29,741 nucleotides of DNA from CAINDR01 sp964495615 (GCA_964495615.1 CAZBVX010000006.1:1-29741); one strand, 5' to 3'; positions 15,614 to 24,115 are shown, counted from the stretch's first letter. Numbers and translations: made by a program. Notes: a model not told the origin generated them from the sequence alone.

Positions 15614-16636
15614 ATGTCTATTGCTGAAGAAATAATTAACGAAATCGACGACGAAGAAAGAATAATTTCGCCAGTCGGCAAAAAAAATGAAGAAGCCTTC
15701 GACCGTTCTTTGCGGCCAAAGAATTTTGTTGATTATGTTGGCCAGGAAAAAATAAAAACCAGTTTGAAAATTACTCTCGGAGCGGCAAAAAATCGTCAAG
15801 AAACAATCGAGCATGTTTTGCTTTATGGTGCTCCAGGATTAGGAAAGACTACTTTGGCGCACGTCATTGCCAATGAAGCTGGGGCAAATTTGCGAATTAC
15901 CTCTGGGCCAGCGATTGAAAAAACTGGTGACTTGGCGGCAATTCTTAGTAATCTGGAAGAAGGAGATTTTTTATTTATTGATGAAATTCATCGTCTAAAC
16001 AAAAATATTGAAGAAGTGCTTTATCCGGCAATGGAAGATTTTGCTTTGGATATTGTGATGGGAAAAGGTCCGAGCGCGAGAACTTTGCGTTTGGATTTGC
16101 CGCATTTCACAATTATTGGTGCTACCACTTTGGCTAGTTTGCTTTCTGCTCCTCTGCGTGATCGTTTTGGCTTGATTCATCATCTGGATTTCTATCAGGA
16201 AAAAGATTTGGCGCAAATCATCAAACGCAGTGCTGGTTTGCTCAAGGTTGATATCACACCAGAAGCAATTGAAGAAATTTCTTCCCGCTCCCGCCGCACC
16301 CCAAGAATTGCTAATCGCTTATTGAGAAGAGTAAGAGATTTTTGTGATTTTCACGGCGGCGGAAAAATTGACCAGAAGCGCTGTTTGGAAGCTTTCTCTT
16401 TGATGGAGGTTGATTCTCTGGGTTTGGATGCGATTGATCGAAAATTATTAACTACGATTTTGGAAAAATTTTCCGGTGGTCCAGTTGGCTTGAATACTCT
16501 TGCTGCTAGTACTGGTGAAGAAATTGAGACAATCGAAAATGTCTATGAACCGTATTTATTGCAATTAGGATTTTTGGATCGCACACCGCGCGGCCGAGTT
16601 ACTACTGAATTAGCCAAAAAACATTTGGGATTATGA
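15614..16636 (+). CDS. ruvB: Holliday junction branch migration ATPase RuvB
   Basis: A 340-residue AAA+ motor that drives branch migration of Holliday junctions with RuvA. It has Walker A GAPGLGKT (72-79), Walker B LFIDEIHR with Asp123 and Glu124, sensor 1 GATT, the arginine-finger region APLRDRFG and a C-terminal winged helix (GGPVGLNTLA...EPYLLQLGFL). Length is normal. It overlaps queA by four bases (ATGA). ruvA and ruvC are not in the window. Placement directly after the helicase-nuclease suggests a recombination unit. Confidence 0.97.
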   Translation: MSIAEEIINEIDDEERIISPVGKKNEEAFDRSLRPKNFVDYVGQEKIKTSLKITLGAAKNRQETIEHVLLYGAPGLGKTTLAHVIANEAGANLRITSGPAIEKTGDLAAILSNLEEGDFLFIDEIHRLNKNIEEVLYPAMEDFALDIVMGKGPSARTLRLDLPHFTIIGATTLASLLSAPLRDRFGLIHHLDFYQEKDLAQIIKRSAGLLKVDITPEAIEEISSRSRRTPRIANRLLRRVRDFCDFHGGGKIDQKRCLEAFSLMEVDSLGLDAIDRKLLTTILEKFSGGPVGLNTLAASTGEEIETIENVYEPYLLQLGFLDRTPRGRVTTELAKKHLGL

Positions 16637-17562
16637 AGGATTATCAATTAAGCGACTTTGATTATATTTTGCCGCCAGAATTAATTGCTCAAGAAGCAAT
16701 GGTTCCAAGGGATCACTCACGGTTATTAGTTCTAGATTCTAATAATGGAAAAATTTCCCACCAGCATTTTTTTGATTTGCCAAAATTATTACAAACGGGA
16801 GACTTGTTGGTGCTTAATGATTCAAAAGTTTTTCCGGCTCGTCTGTTGGGAAAGAAAAAAAATACCGGCGGACAGGTGGAAGTTTTTCTTCATCAAAAAA
16901 TAAATGAAGACACTTGGGAGTGTTTGATTGGCGGCAAAGTAAAACCGCAAACGGAAATAGAATTTAGCGCTGAAGATAATTTTTTNNNNNNNNNNNNNNN
17001 NNNNNNNNNNNNNNNNNNNNNNNNNNNNNNNNNNNNNNNNNNNNNNNNNNNNNNNNNNNNNNNNNNNNNNNNNNNNNNNNNNNNNGCTTTGGGCGTAGAA
17101 ATACTAAACGTTACTTTGCATGTTGGCCTGGGAACTTTCTTGCCGGTTAAAACAGAAAATCTTGCTGAGCACAAAATGCATAGTGAGTATGCAGAAATAT
17201 CTTTGGAAACCGCTCAAAAAATTATTAGCGCCAAAAAGTCCGGTCGAAGAGTTTTTGTGGTTGGTACCACCACTTGCCGAACTTTGGAGGCTTGGGCCAA
17301 CGAATCTGATTGTTTTAAAAAAGGAGAAGCGAAGGAATTCGCAAAATTTACTGATATTTTTATCCGTCCCGGTTATCAATTCAAGGTGGTAGACGGCCTA
17401 ATCACCAATTTTCATTTGCCAAAATCAACTCTTTTAATCCTAATTTCCACTTTTGCCGGCAAGGATCAGGTCGCTGAGGCATATAAAATAGCAGTTCAGG
17501 AGAAATATCGTTTTTTTAGTTATGGCGATGCGATGATTATTGCCCCGGGACTATTTTCGTGA
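16633..17562 (+). CDS. queA: tRNA preQ1 ribosyltransferase-isomerase QueA, split by gap
   Basis: QueA transfers and isomerises the ribose of S-adenosylmethionine onto preQ1 in tRNA, making epoxyqueuosine. The N-terminus (FDYILPPELIAQEA, PRDHSRLLVLD, LLVLNDSKVFPARL) and the C-terminal part (NVTLHVGLGTFLPV, YRFFSYGDAMII) are clear. The middle is lost in 100 N. The conserved MPLPPYI and AAPTAGLHF segments fall in the missing part. The two flanks are in frame only because the placeholder is 100 bases; alignment to E. coli QueA from memory suggests about 80 residues, near 240 bases, are really absent. Full length would then be about 355 residues, normal for the family. Start overlaps ruvB by four bases. 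Confidence 0.93.
   Translation: MKDYQLSDFDYILPPELIAQEAMVPRDHSRLLVLDSNNGKISHQHFFDLPKLLQTGDLLVLNDSKVFPARLLGKKKNTGGQVEVFLHQKINEDTWECLIGGKVKPQTEIEFSAEDNFXXXXXXXXXXXXXXXXXXXXXXXXXXXXXXXXXXALGVEILNVTLHVGLGTFLPVKTENLAEHKMHSEYAEISLETAQKIISAKKSGRRVFVVGTTTCRTLEAWANESDCFKKGEAKEFAKFTDIFIRPGYQFKVVDGLITNFHLPKSTLLILISTFAGKDQVAEAYKIAVQEKYRFFSYGDAMIIAPGLFS
16986..17085. other. assembly gap of 100 N inside queA
   Basis: Exactly 100 N, a conventional placeholder for a gap of unknown length. The queA reading frame shows that the true gap is probably longer. Confidence 0.98.
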
Positions 17563-17607
17563 TAGACTTAGAAGGTTAAGCAGCCAAAAATTTTTTATTT
17601 TTTATTT

Positions 17608-18177
17608 ATGTTTAAAAAAACGGTTCTATATGTTTGGGAGTTGGTTAAGGTGGCGATCATCACCATTGCAATCATTGTGCCAATCCGTTATTTTTTAATT
17701 GTTCCTTTCTATGTTAAAGGGGAATCAATGGTGCCAAATTTTCACGATCGTGAATATTTGATTGTTGATGAAATTTCCTATCGTTTCAGCGAGCCACAAC
17801 GCGGACAAATAGTGGTTTTCCGTTATCCAGAAGATCCACAAGAATATTTTATCAAAAGAATAATTGCTTTGCCGGGTGAAACAGTGCAAATAAAAAATGG
17901 AGGGGTCTATATTTACAACGAATCCCATCCGGATGGCTGGAAACTTGAAGAAAGTTATTTGCCAGTAGACACCAAAACTTTGCCTAACGGAATTCGTGAA
18001 GGCGAAAAAATAAACATTAGTGATAAACAATATTTTGTTTTGGGAGACAACCGCATGTTTTCCAAAGATTCAAGATCATTTGGTCCAATCGACAAAAGTT
18101 TTGTGGTTGGCAAAGTATTGTTACGCGGCTTGCCTTTAAATAAAATAACTTTATTTACCCAAGCGCCTAAATATTAA
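17608..18177 (+). CDS. lepB: signal peptidase I
   Basis: This 189-residue membrane enzyme cuts Sec and Tat signal peptides on the outer face of the membrane. One N-terminal helix (about 11-32) is followed by the catalytic Ser40 in GESMVPNF, the general base Lys83 in YFIKRIIALPGE, and the conserved box FVLGDNRMFSKDSRSFGPI. Size is like that of the short Gram-positive type. It lies 45 bases after queA and four bases before hisS. A weak promoter (TTGCCC 17 bases before TAGACT, 17540-17568) may add transcription. It is the likely processor of the exported proteins at 564, 21519, 24116 and 29654. Confidence 0.96.
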   Translation: MFKKTVLYVWELVKVAIITIAIIVPIRYFLIVPFYVKGESMVPNFHDREYLIVDEISYRFSEPQRGQIVVFRYPEDPQEYFIKRIIALPGETVQIKNGGVYIYNESHPDGWKLEESYLPVDTKTLPNGIREGEKINISDKQYFVLGDNRMFSKDSRSFGPIDKSFVVGKVLLRGLPLNKITLFTQAPKY

Positions 18178-18181
18178 AAAT

Positions 18182-19588
18182 ATGCAAAAAGCCAAAGAAA
18201 AAAAGAGCAATTCTGTTAGCCATCATTCGGCAGCAAAACCGGAATTGGTTAAAAAACCAGAAAGAAAAAGTCAAAAAAGTTATGCTAGAATGTTTGGCAT
18301 GAAAGACTACTCTATTGCCGACAGTCAATATTTTGATATTGCTCGCTGCAAAGCAGAAGAGCTTTGTGCTTGCTATGGTTTTGAGCACTTAGAAACACCA
18401 GTTTTGGAAAACATTGATCTATACAAAAAAAGCACCAGAATCACCAAAGAAAAAGAACTTTATGCTTTGGCTGGTGAAAAAAATGAGAGAATGTGTTTGC
18501 GTCCGGAATTAACTCAGGGAATTATTCGCCACTATATCGAACAAAAATTAGATGAAGTTGAAGCACCTTTGAGAGTTTTTTCAATTGGTTCGGTTTTTCG
18601 TAATGAAAAGTTGCAAAGCAATTCCCAGCGTCAATTTACTCAATTTGAAATAGAAATTATTAAAGACAAAAAACCGATTGCTGAAGCGATGGTGATTAGT
18701 TTGGCTTATCATTTTTTCAAAGATCTGGGTATAAATATCCAAGTGCAAATCAACAGTTTGGGCGGAGCAGAGTGTCGCAAAGAATATGGGCACAAATTGG
18801 CTGCTTTTTATCGCGAACGCGGTCGTCGCTCAAAAGTTTGTCATCATTGCAAAATTAATTTATTAAAAAATATTCTCAGTCTTTTGGATTGCAAAGAGGA
18901 ATCCTGTATTAAATTGCGCGAAGAAGCACCGCAAATTGCTGATTTTTGGTCAGAAGAAAGCCGTGATCACTTCAAAAAAGTTTGCGAATATTTGGATGAA
19001 TTAGACATTCCATACAATTTTAATCCTTTTTTGGTTCGTGGCCTAAGCTATTATAACGATACAGTATTTGAATTCTGGCCAGTTAATGATGCTGGTGTTG
19101 CGCAAGGAAAACATGCTTTGGCTGGTGGCGGTCGTTTTGATTCTTTGGTGGAAAATATGGGAGGAAAACCATCTCCAGCGGTTGGTTTGGCAATTGGTCT
19201 AGAAAGAACTGCCAACAAAATGCGAGATCAGCACTATCCTTTGCCAGGGGCTGAAGACAATTTAGTTTTTATTGCTCAACTAAGCGACGTTGCCAAGCTG
19301 AAATCTTTGCAATTATTCGATGAATTACGCCAAGCTGGTTTCAAAATTCGCCAATCTTTTTCCACAGACAGTCTAAAAACCCAAATGGAAGAAGCGGTGC
19401 GGGTTAAGGCAAAAATTTCCCTAATAATGGGAAAAAAAGAAGTAATGGATGAAACTATTTTGATGCGTGATATGGATTCGACAGTTCAAGAAATTGTGCC
19501 GATCAAAAAAATAAGGGAAAAACTTGCAAAAAAAATAGATTTAAGCAATAATGAAAGCAAGTTAATAAATATTATTAAAAATACTTAG
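18182..19588 (+). CDS. hisS: histidyl-tRNA synthetase
   Basis: A 468-residue class II synthetase that charges tRNA-His. Motif 2 is SIGSVFRNEKL...RQFTQFEIE (134-158), the histidine-specific loops are LVRGLSYYNDTVFEF (284-298) and AGGGRFDSL (314-322), and motif 3 is GLAIGLERT. The C-terminal anticodon-binding domain is present. About 38 extra Lys-rich residues precede the usual GMKDY start, making it longer than the typical 420-430. Cysteines C220, C223, C237 and C242 form a CxxC...C-x4-C set that may bind zinc; the C237 part (LLDCKEE) is common in the family. Four bases after lepB and directly before rpsU. Confidence 0.95.
   Translation: MQKAKEKKSNSVSHHSAAKPELVKKPERKSQKSYARMFGMKDYSIADSQYFDIARCKAEELCACYGFEHLETPVLENIDLYKKSTRITKEKELYALAGEKNERMCLRPELTQGIIRHYIEQKLDEVEAPLRVFSIGSVFRNEKLQSNSQRQFTQFEIEIIKDKKPIAEAMVISLAYHFFKDLGINIQVQINSLGGAECRKEYGHKLAAFYRERGRRSKVCHHCKINLLKNILSLLDCKEESCIKLREEAPQIADFWSEESRDHFKKVCEYLDELDIPYNFNPFLVRGLSYYNDTVFEFWPVNDAGVAQGKHALAGGGRFDSLVENMGGKPSPAVGLAIGLERTANKMRDQHYPLPGAEDNLVFIAQLSDVAKLKSLQLFDELRQAGFKIRQSFSTDSLKTQMEEAVRVKAKISLIMGKKEVMDETILMRDMDSTVQEIVPIKKIREKLAKKIDLSNNESKLINIIKNT
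19524..19552 (+). promoter_or_regulatory. possible internal promoter for rpsU
   Basis: TTGCAA (19524-19529) and AATAAT (19547-19552) are 17 bases apart within the 3' end of hisS. They could give rpsU its own transcript with a leader of about 47 bases. Support is from spacing and partial consensus only. Confidence 0.35.
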
Positions 19589-19592
19589 AAAG

Positions 19593-19599
19593 GGAGGTG
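19593..19599 (+). promoter_or_regulatory. strong Shine-Dalgarno sequence of rpsU
   Basis: GGAGGTG within AAAGGGAGGTGG pairs with seven consecutive bases of the 16S anti-Shine-Dalgarno tail and sits six bases before the ATG at 19606. It decides the start: a GTG at 19597 lies inside the Shine-Dalgarno itself and is not the start. No other gene in the window has such a site. Confidence 0.88.
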
Positions 19600-19605
19600 G
19601 ATTTT

Positions 19606-19845
19606 ATGGCTGATTTTAAAAGAAAACCTGGTGAAAGTTTCGAAAGTTTTTTGAGAAAATTCAAAAAAGGCTTGAAAAATAGCAAGAGACTCGAGAAGGC
19701 TCGCTCTATTCAACACTTGAAACCGAAAAAAAACAAGCGCCAACTAAAAATTTCCGCTTTGACAAGCATCAAGCTTAGCAAAGAAAAAGAATTTTTACGT
19801 AAAACTGGCAAACTAGAAGAAACTCAAATGAATAATCATCGTTAA
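19606..19845 (+). CDS. rpsU: ribosomal protein bS21
   Basis: A 79-residue, highly basic protein. The order FKRKPGESFESFLRKFKKGL, then SKRLEKAR, then an ALTSIKLSKEKEFLRKTGKL tail matches bS21 of candidate-phyla type: N-terminal strand, KxGESFE turn, long basic helices. bS21 sits on the 30S platform beside the 16S 3' end and helps initiation. Start at the ATG 19606 is chosen because a Shine-Dalgarno precedes it at the ideal distance. It follows hisS by 17 bases and ends before a bidirectional terminator. The identification is from residue pattern only, so some doubt remains. Confidence 0.82.
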   Translation: MADFKRKPGESFESFLRKFKKGLKNSKRLEKARSIQHLKPKKNKRQLKISALTSIKLSKEKEFLRKTGKLEETQMNNHR

Positions 19846-19863
19846 TCTTTTGTTTTTCAAAAT

Positions 19864-19896
19864 AAAAAAAGACTCCCTTGAAGGGGGTCTTTTTTG
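19864..19896. terminator. bidirectional terminator between rpsU and rel
   Basis: Stem GACTCCC/GGGGGTC (one G-T pair) around TTGAA is flanked by an A run on the left and a T run on the right, so it works on both strands. It ends exactly where the convergent rel gene stops. Confidence 0.88.
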
Positions 19897-21366
19897 TTAT
19901 TTTTTTCCTATTCCGGGAATATATTTTTTGATGTTTTCAAAGGTTGATTTTTTGGCGTGTTGTTTGATGGAATCTCGTGCTTTTTTTGTTTTGGCAAACT
20001 TCAACCAGTCTTTGTTTGGATGAATTTTGTTTTTTTCAATAATAATTTCTACGACATCACTATTTTTTAATTTTTGATCAAGACGAGAAATTTTTTCGTT
20101 GACCATTGCTCTCACGGCACTATTGCCGATTTTGCTGTGAATGGCGTAGGCATAATCGATTGCGGTTGATCCTTCCGGTAGCTCAATAACATCTCCTTTT
20201 GGTGAAAAGACAAAAATTCGATCATGAAAAACGTCTAGTTGTATTTTTTTGACAAAATCATTGGTGTCGTTGATTTCTTTTTGAATATCAATGATTTCCT
20301 TGATCCAAGTCGGTTGATTTTTGATATCTTCTTGGCGTCTAGTCTTGTAATACCAGTGAGCTGATAAACCATAGATTGATTCTTCGTGCATTTCTTTGGT
20401 GCGAATTTGAAATTCCACCAATTTTCCTTCCGGACCAAAAATAGTGGTGTGGAGACTGCGATAACCATTTGGTTTTGGTACAGCAATATAATCTTTGAAA
20501 CGATTTGGCTTTGGTTTCCAGATGGTGTGAATAATGCCAAGAGTTTTGTAGCAATCATTAATATTTTCAACAATTATTCTTAGAGCAAAAACATCATAAA
20601 TCTCATCAAAATTCCGCTCTTTGTTTTTCATTTTTTGATAAATACTATAAAGATGCTTGAATCTAACTTCAATTTCGTTTTTTATTTCAGCATCTTTTAG
20701 TTGAGGTGTAATAATTTTTTTGATGATGTTAAAAAAATTATTTCTTTCAGCTTTTTTTTCGACTTCGTATTTGTATTCTAATTTATTAAATTCTTCTGGG
20801 TAGAGAAATTTGAAACACAAATCTTCCATTTGCCATTTGAGACGCCAGATTCCCAAAATACCGGCAATTGGCGCATAGATTTCCAGAGTTTCTTTGGCGA
20901 TTCGCTGTTGTTTTTCCGGTGCCAAATAATCCAGAGTTCTGAGATTGTGAAGGCGATCGCAAAATTTTATAAAAACTACTCTAATGTCGGTTGCCATTGC
21001 TAAAAACATTTTTTTTAAGTTTTCTCGATATCTTTCCAGTCCGCGATATTTTATTTTTCCTAATTTGGTTACTCCTTTTACTAGGTTCGCAACTTCTGAA
21101 CCAAAATTTTCTTTGATTTCTTCAATTGTTCTTTCGGTATCTTCTGGAACATCGTGAATAACTCCGGCGGTGATGGTTGCTAAATCAGCTTTCATTTCAG
21201 CTAGTAAATAAGCAACGTGAAGAGGGTGAATAATGTATGGATCGCCACTTTTTCTTACTTGTCCTTGATGAGCTTTTTCGGCAAAATCATAAGCCGAATA
21301 CAAAACACTGGCATCGATGTCGGGGTTGTTATCATTAAATTTTTTGATGACGCGATCAATGGTCAT
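19897..21366 (-). CDS. rel: bifunctional (p)ppGpp synthetase/hydrolase, short Rel
   Basis: A 489-residue RelA/SpoT homologue that makes and breaks (p)ppGpp. The HD hydrolase domain has its metal residues (H47, H71-D72 in VIHDVPED, D137 in KFCDRLHNL). The synthetase domain has RFKD (289-292), the R-x-K-D form seen in bifunctional enzymes rather than the E-x-D-D of monofunctional RelA, plus PNGYRSLH and the catalytic Glu318 in VEFQIRT. A TGS domain follows (about 384-443, IFVFSPKGDVIELPEGST). The chain then ends, lacking the helical, zinc-finger/conserved-cysteine and ACT domains that make long Rel proteins 700 or more residues. Divergent from the surface-protein genes. Confidence 0.95.
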   Translation of the reverse strand: MTIDRVIKKFNDNNPDIDASVLYSAYDFAEKAHQGQVRKSGDPYIIHPLHVAYLLAEMKADLATITAGVIHDVPEDTERTIEEIKENFGSEVANLVKGVTKLGKIKYRGLERYRENLKKMFLAMATDIRVVFIKFCDRLHNLRTLDYLAPEKQQRIAKETLEIYAPIAGILGIWRLKWQMEDLCFKFLYPEEFNKLEYKYEVEKKAERNNFFNIIKKIITPQLKDAEIKNEIEVRFKHLYSIYQKMKNKERNFDEIYDVFALRIIVENINDCYKTLGIIHTIWKPKPNRFKDYIAVPKPNGYRSLHTTIFGPEGKLVEFQIRTKEMHEESIYGLSAHWYYKTRRQEDIKNQPTWIKEIIDIQKEINDTNDFVKKIQLDVFHDRIFVFSPKGDVIELPEGSTAIDYAYAIHSKIGNSAVRAMVNEKISRLDQKLKNSDVVEIIIEKNKIHPNKDWLKFAKTKKARDSIKQHAKKSTFENIKKYIPGIGKK

Positions 21367-21372
21367 TTTTGT

Positions 21373-21401
21373 TTCACTAATTTAAATTTTTATGTTAAAA
21401 T
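21373..21401 (+). promoter_or_regulatory. promoter of the surface-protein genes
   Basis: TTCACT (21373-21378) and TAAAAT (21396-21401) are 17 bases apart, with an extended -10 TGT. A second candidate is TTGACC (21453-21458) with AATATT (21476-21481), also 17 bases. Both lie in the 152-base divergent gap and either would serve the gene at 21519. Confidence 0.5.
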
Positions 21402-21406
21402 AAATC

Positions 21407-21434
21407 TGTATATTAAGCTTTTTTGTACTACCAA
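21407..21434 (-). promoter_or_regulatory. possible promoter of rel
   Basis: On the minus strand TTGGTA (complement of 21429-21434) and TATACA (complement of 21407-21412) are 16 bases apart, giving a leader near 34 bases. Both boxes match only four of six positions. Confidence 0.35.
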
Positions 21435-21518
21435 ATTATAGCCCAAAAACGCTTGACCGTCAAAAAGAAAAGACCAATATTTACTAACTCGGAATTAATT
21501 TTTCCGAAAATTATTCTC

Positions 21519-24095
21519 ATGAAAAAACGCTTCAAATTGTTAGCCAGTTTTCTGATTACAATTGCTTTTTTGGTGCCAGTTGCTTTTGCTTCAGCTGGAA
21601 CACCAATTGAGACTGGTTTGGAAAAGATTGATGAAAATATTATTTTAAGCAACACGAATCCGATCGTGATGGCGGTGAGAATAATCAACATCTTTTTGAT
21701 GTTTTTGGGTATTATTGCGGTGTCTTTGGTGATTTATGGCGGTTTTGTCTGGATGACTAGCAATGGCAATGAAGACAAAATAAAAACCGCCAAAAAAATC
21801 TTGAAGAATGCTTTGATTGGTTTAATTATTATTTTATCTTCCTGGGGGATTGTTGCTTTCATCTTGCGCCAGCTAACTGGCAGCGGAAGCCCTAGTGGAA
21901 TTATTAGCTCTTCCAGTCAATCACAAAATTATCAAATTGGTTTGGGAGCGGTTGGTGCTTGTGTTGTGGAGAATTTTTATCCGAATGCTGAAAAATCAAA
22001 TGTTCCGAGAAATTCCTCTATCATGGTCACCTTCAAGGAGGAAGTTTCTCCGGAATCAATTTGTCGCGACGCAAGCGGACCTTGCGCTTGTTCGAATTCT
22101 TGCAATCAGCTCAATCCAGCCGCAATTCAAATTTTTAAAAAAGACACCGGAAATGCTTGTGGTGATTCTGGCTGCAATAACAACAATACGAATTTAACCA
22201 ATGCAACAGTTGGCTTGTCTTATGACAAAAAAACAATCGTTATTCTGCCAAAAGAATATTTGGGCGAAGCCAATACTTCAGTGTCCTACATCGTCAGACT
22301 AACCAGTGAAGTGAAAAATTTGCAAAACGAAAATATTTTTAGCCGTTGCCAGCCAGCTTATTTGGAGTGGGGATTTTCGGTTAATGGTTTGATTGATTTG
22401 GTTCCACCAATAGTTTTGGAAAATGGCGTTTTTCCTCCGACAGACAACGAACAAGATGTCTATCAAACAATAGAAGGCAAATCGGCAGTGGGTAAAATCA
22501 AAATTTTAAGAACTCTTGGACCAGCTCGCAGCGCTAGTTTTGCAGTCAAAAATATTGGTGACTCAGAAAATATTGATAAAAATTCTTTTACCATGAGCGC
22601 CAACTACCAAGAAATATCCAGTTCAACAAGTGATGTTTTTTCGGTGACGGTTGATTCCGGTGGTGTTTTTATTCTTTCGAATAAAAACAAATCTATTGGC
22701 GCCGGCCAACCAATAAAACAAGGTAGTGAAAATTTTATTGATTTTCCTAATTTTTTTAGTTTCAAAATTAGAGAAGTAAAATCCGGAAATTCCTGGGAGG
22801 TGACCGTTAACAAACCTTATCCAGCTGATCAATTGGTGTTTGGTGAAAAATCTATTTCTTTTCCGAGTAGTCTTTCGGTGAGTGCGGCAAACGCCAAGAT
22901 TATTAATGAATTAGTGGATTCAAAAATTTTTAAAGATATCAAAGAAAGCGGCGGAGAAATTATCATCACCGCCAAACCTGGTTCACAAAATAATTTATCA
23001 ATTTATTCTGCTCGTCCTGATGCTGCCTTGATTACTCCTTTTTCTGGTGGCGAAGATGGCAGTGAAGCGCTGTCTCCTAGGGGAAATCCGGATCAGCCGA
23101 TGAATTCAGCAATTCAAATTAATTTTAGCAAAGAACTCAACCCATTAAGTGTTACTGGCCCAGCTGATTATGTTAGCGGCACTATCCAGGTTGTTAACAA
23201 GGCTGACAACAAGCTAGTTCCTGGAAAATTTATTTTATCTAGCGACTACAAAACTTTGGAATTCCTGTCAGATGAACAATGTGCAGTTAATGGCTGTGGT
23301 GAAAAAATCTATTGTTTACCAAAAAAATCAGAGCTAAAAGTTGTTTTAATTGCTGCCAATTTGGAAAAATGCAACAACAACAATGATTGTAGTATCAAAA
23401 ATCCATTCAATAGCTGTATTAATCTTTTGGCTGCCAAAGCCTGTGCTAATCCTTCTGGAAAATTTTATCCAACAGCTGACTTTTTGTCTTTTAGGGGGAT
23501 TGTCGATGCCTCGGGCAACTCTTTTGACGGTAATCGTGACACTTATGCCGATGGTCCACAAAGTATTTTTAATGAAAATACCAGCAACTCAATCGGAAAA
23601 GACAATTTTCAGTGGTCATTTTTTGTTAGCGACAAAATTATTTCCAGTGCGCCAACTATCACCTCTATTTCGCCAACAAACAACACTAGCGGTGCTGATT
23701 TGAATACTCCAGTTTCTCTTTCTTTCGATCGTTTAATGTTGAATTCCAGCTTGATTACTGGCGCCAAAACGATTAATAATGGCAAAGGCGATATTACTCA
23801 CAAATTTATTAATATTCTTAGTTTTGGCCAGCCGGTTGGTTATTGGATTTCTTCCAACAATCTTCTGTCTGATAACGGAGTGCCAAAAACTAATATCAAA
23901 ATTAATCATTCAGTGTTTTCGTCTGCTAGTGCCTTTAATGCTCAAACCGGTTCTGGCGTGCGCGATATTTATCAAAATTGTTTCCGCCCAAGCGGAAGCA
24001 TTGAATGTAGTGCCACTGCTTCTAGTCCTTCTTGCTGTTTTGGTTCACCAACTAGCAACGAATCTGGCTTGGATGCAGCAGGTAATTGTCGATAA
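21519..24095 (+). CDS. surface protein: pilin-like anchor plus Big_5-like domains
   Basis: An 858-residue exported protein. The start at ATG 21519 is chosen because it begins a classic signal peptide (cleavage near ASA-G, residue 26); the frame is open 32 codons further upstream. Two membrane helices follow (about 53-79 and 98-116) around a basic loop (KIKTAKKILKN). This module, with YGGFVWM at the end of helix 1, resembles VirB2/TrbC-type pilins. Positive-inside reasoning puts the rest outside. The exterior looks like Big_5 (SbsA-type Ig-like) units: about 144-291, 501-707 and 710-858, each with strands such as SSIMVTFKEEV, SAIQINFSKEL and TPVSLSFDRLM, plus an unassigned beta region 292-500. 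Cysteine pairs are scattered in loops. It is a paralog of the next gene, 20 bases downstream. Role in attachment or surface layer is inference. Confidence 0.88.
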   Translation: MKKRFKLLASFLITIAFLVPVAFASAGTPIETGLEKIDENIILSNTNPIVMAVRIINIFLMFLGIIAVSLVIYGGFVWMTSNGNEDKIKTAKKILKNALIGLIIILSSWGIVAFILRQLTGSGSPSGIISSSSQSQNYQIGLGAVGACVVENFYPNAEKSNVPRNSSIMVTFKEEVSPESICRDASGPCACSNSCNQLNPAAIQIFKKDTGNACGDSGCNNNNTNLTNATVGLSYDKKTIVILPKEYLGEANTSVSYIVRLTSEVKNLQNENIFSRCQPAYLEWGFSVNGLIDLVPPIVLENGVFPPTDNEQDVYQTIEGKSAVGKIKILRTLGPARSASFAVKNIGDSENIDKNSFTMSANYQEISSSTSDVFSVTVDSGGVFILSNKNKSIGAGQPIKQGSENFIDFPNFFSFKIREVKSGNSWEVTVNKPYPADQLVFGEKSISFPSSLSVSAANAKIINELVDSKIFKDIKESGGEIIITAKPGSQNNLSIYSARPDAALITPFSGGEDGSEALSPRGNPDQPMNSAIQINFSKELNPLSVTGPADYVSGTIQVVNKADNKLVPGKFILSSDYKTLEFLSDEQCAVNGCGEKIYCLPKKSELKVVLIAANLEKCNNNNDCSIKNPFNSCINLLAAKACANPSGKFYPTADFLSFRGIVDASGNSFDGNRDTYADGPQSIFNENTSNSIGKDNFQWSFFVSDKIISSAPTITSISPTNNTSGADLNTPVSLSFDRLMLNSSLITGAKTINNGKGDITHKFINILSFGQPVGYWISSNNLLSDNGVPKTNIKINHSVFSSASAFNAQTGSGVRDIYQNCFRPSGSIECSATASSPSCCFGSPTSNESGLDAAGNCR

Positions 24096-24115
24096 TTTTC
24101 CAGTTTTTTATTTTT

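Noticed and set aside
19597..19605. GTG at 19597 as the start of the bS21 gene
   Set aside because: It lies inside the Shine-Dalgarno sequence, while the ATG at 19606 is at the ideal distance and begins MADFKRK, typical of the family.
21423..21518. Upstream 32-codon extension of the 858-residue surface protein
   Set aside because: It would bury the signal peptide behind a basic segment and begins at a TTG; the ATG at 21519 starts a clean signal peptide matching the paralog.
24086..24115. Ten-codon upstream extension of the giant surface protein
   Set aside because: It overlaps the end of the previous gene and displaces the signal peptide; ATG 24116 aligns with the paralog's start.
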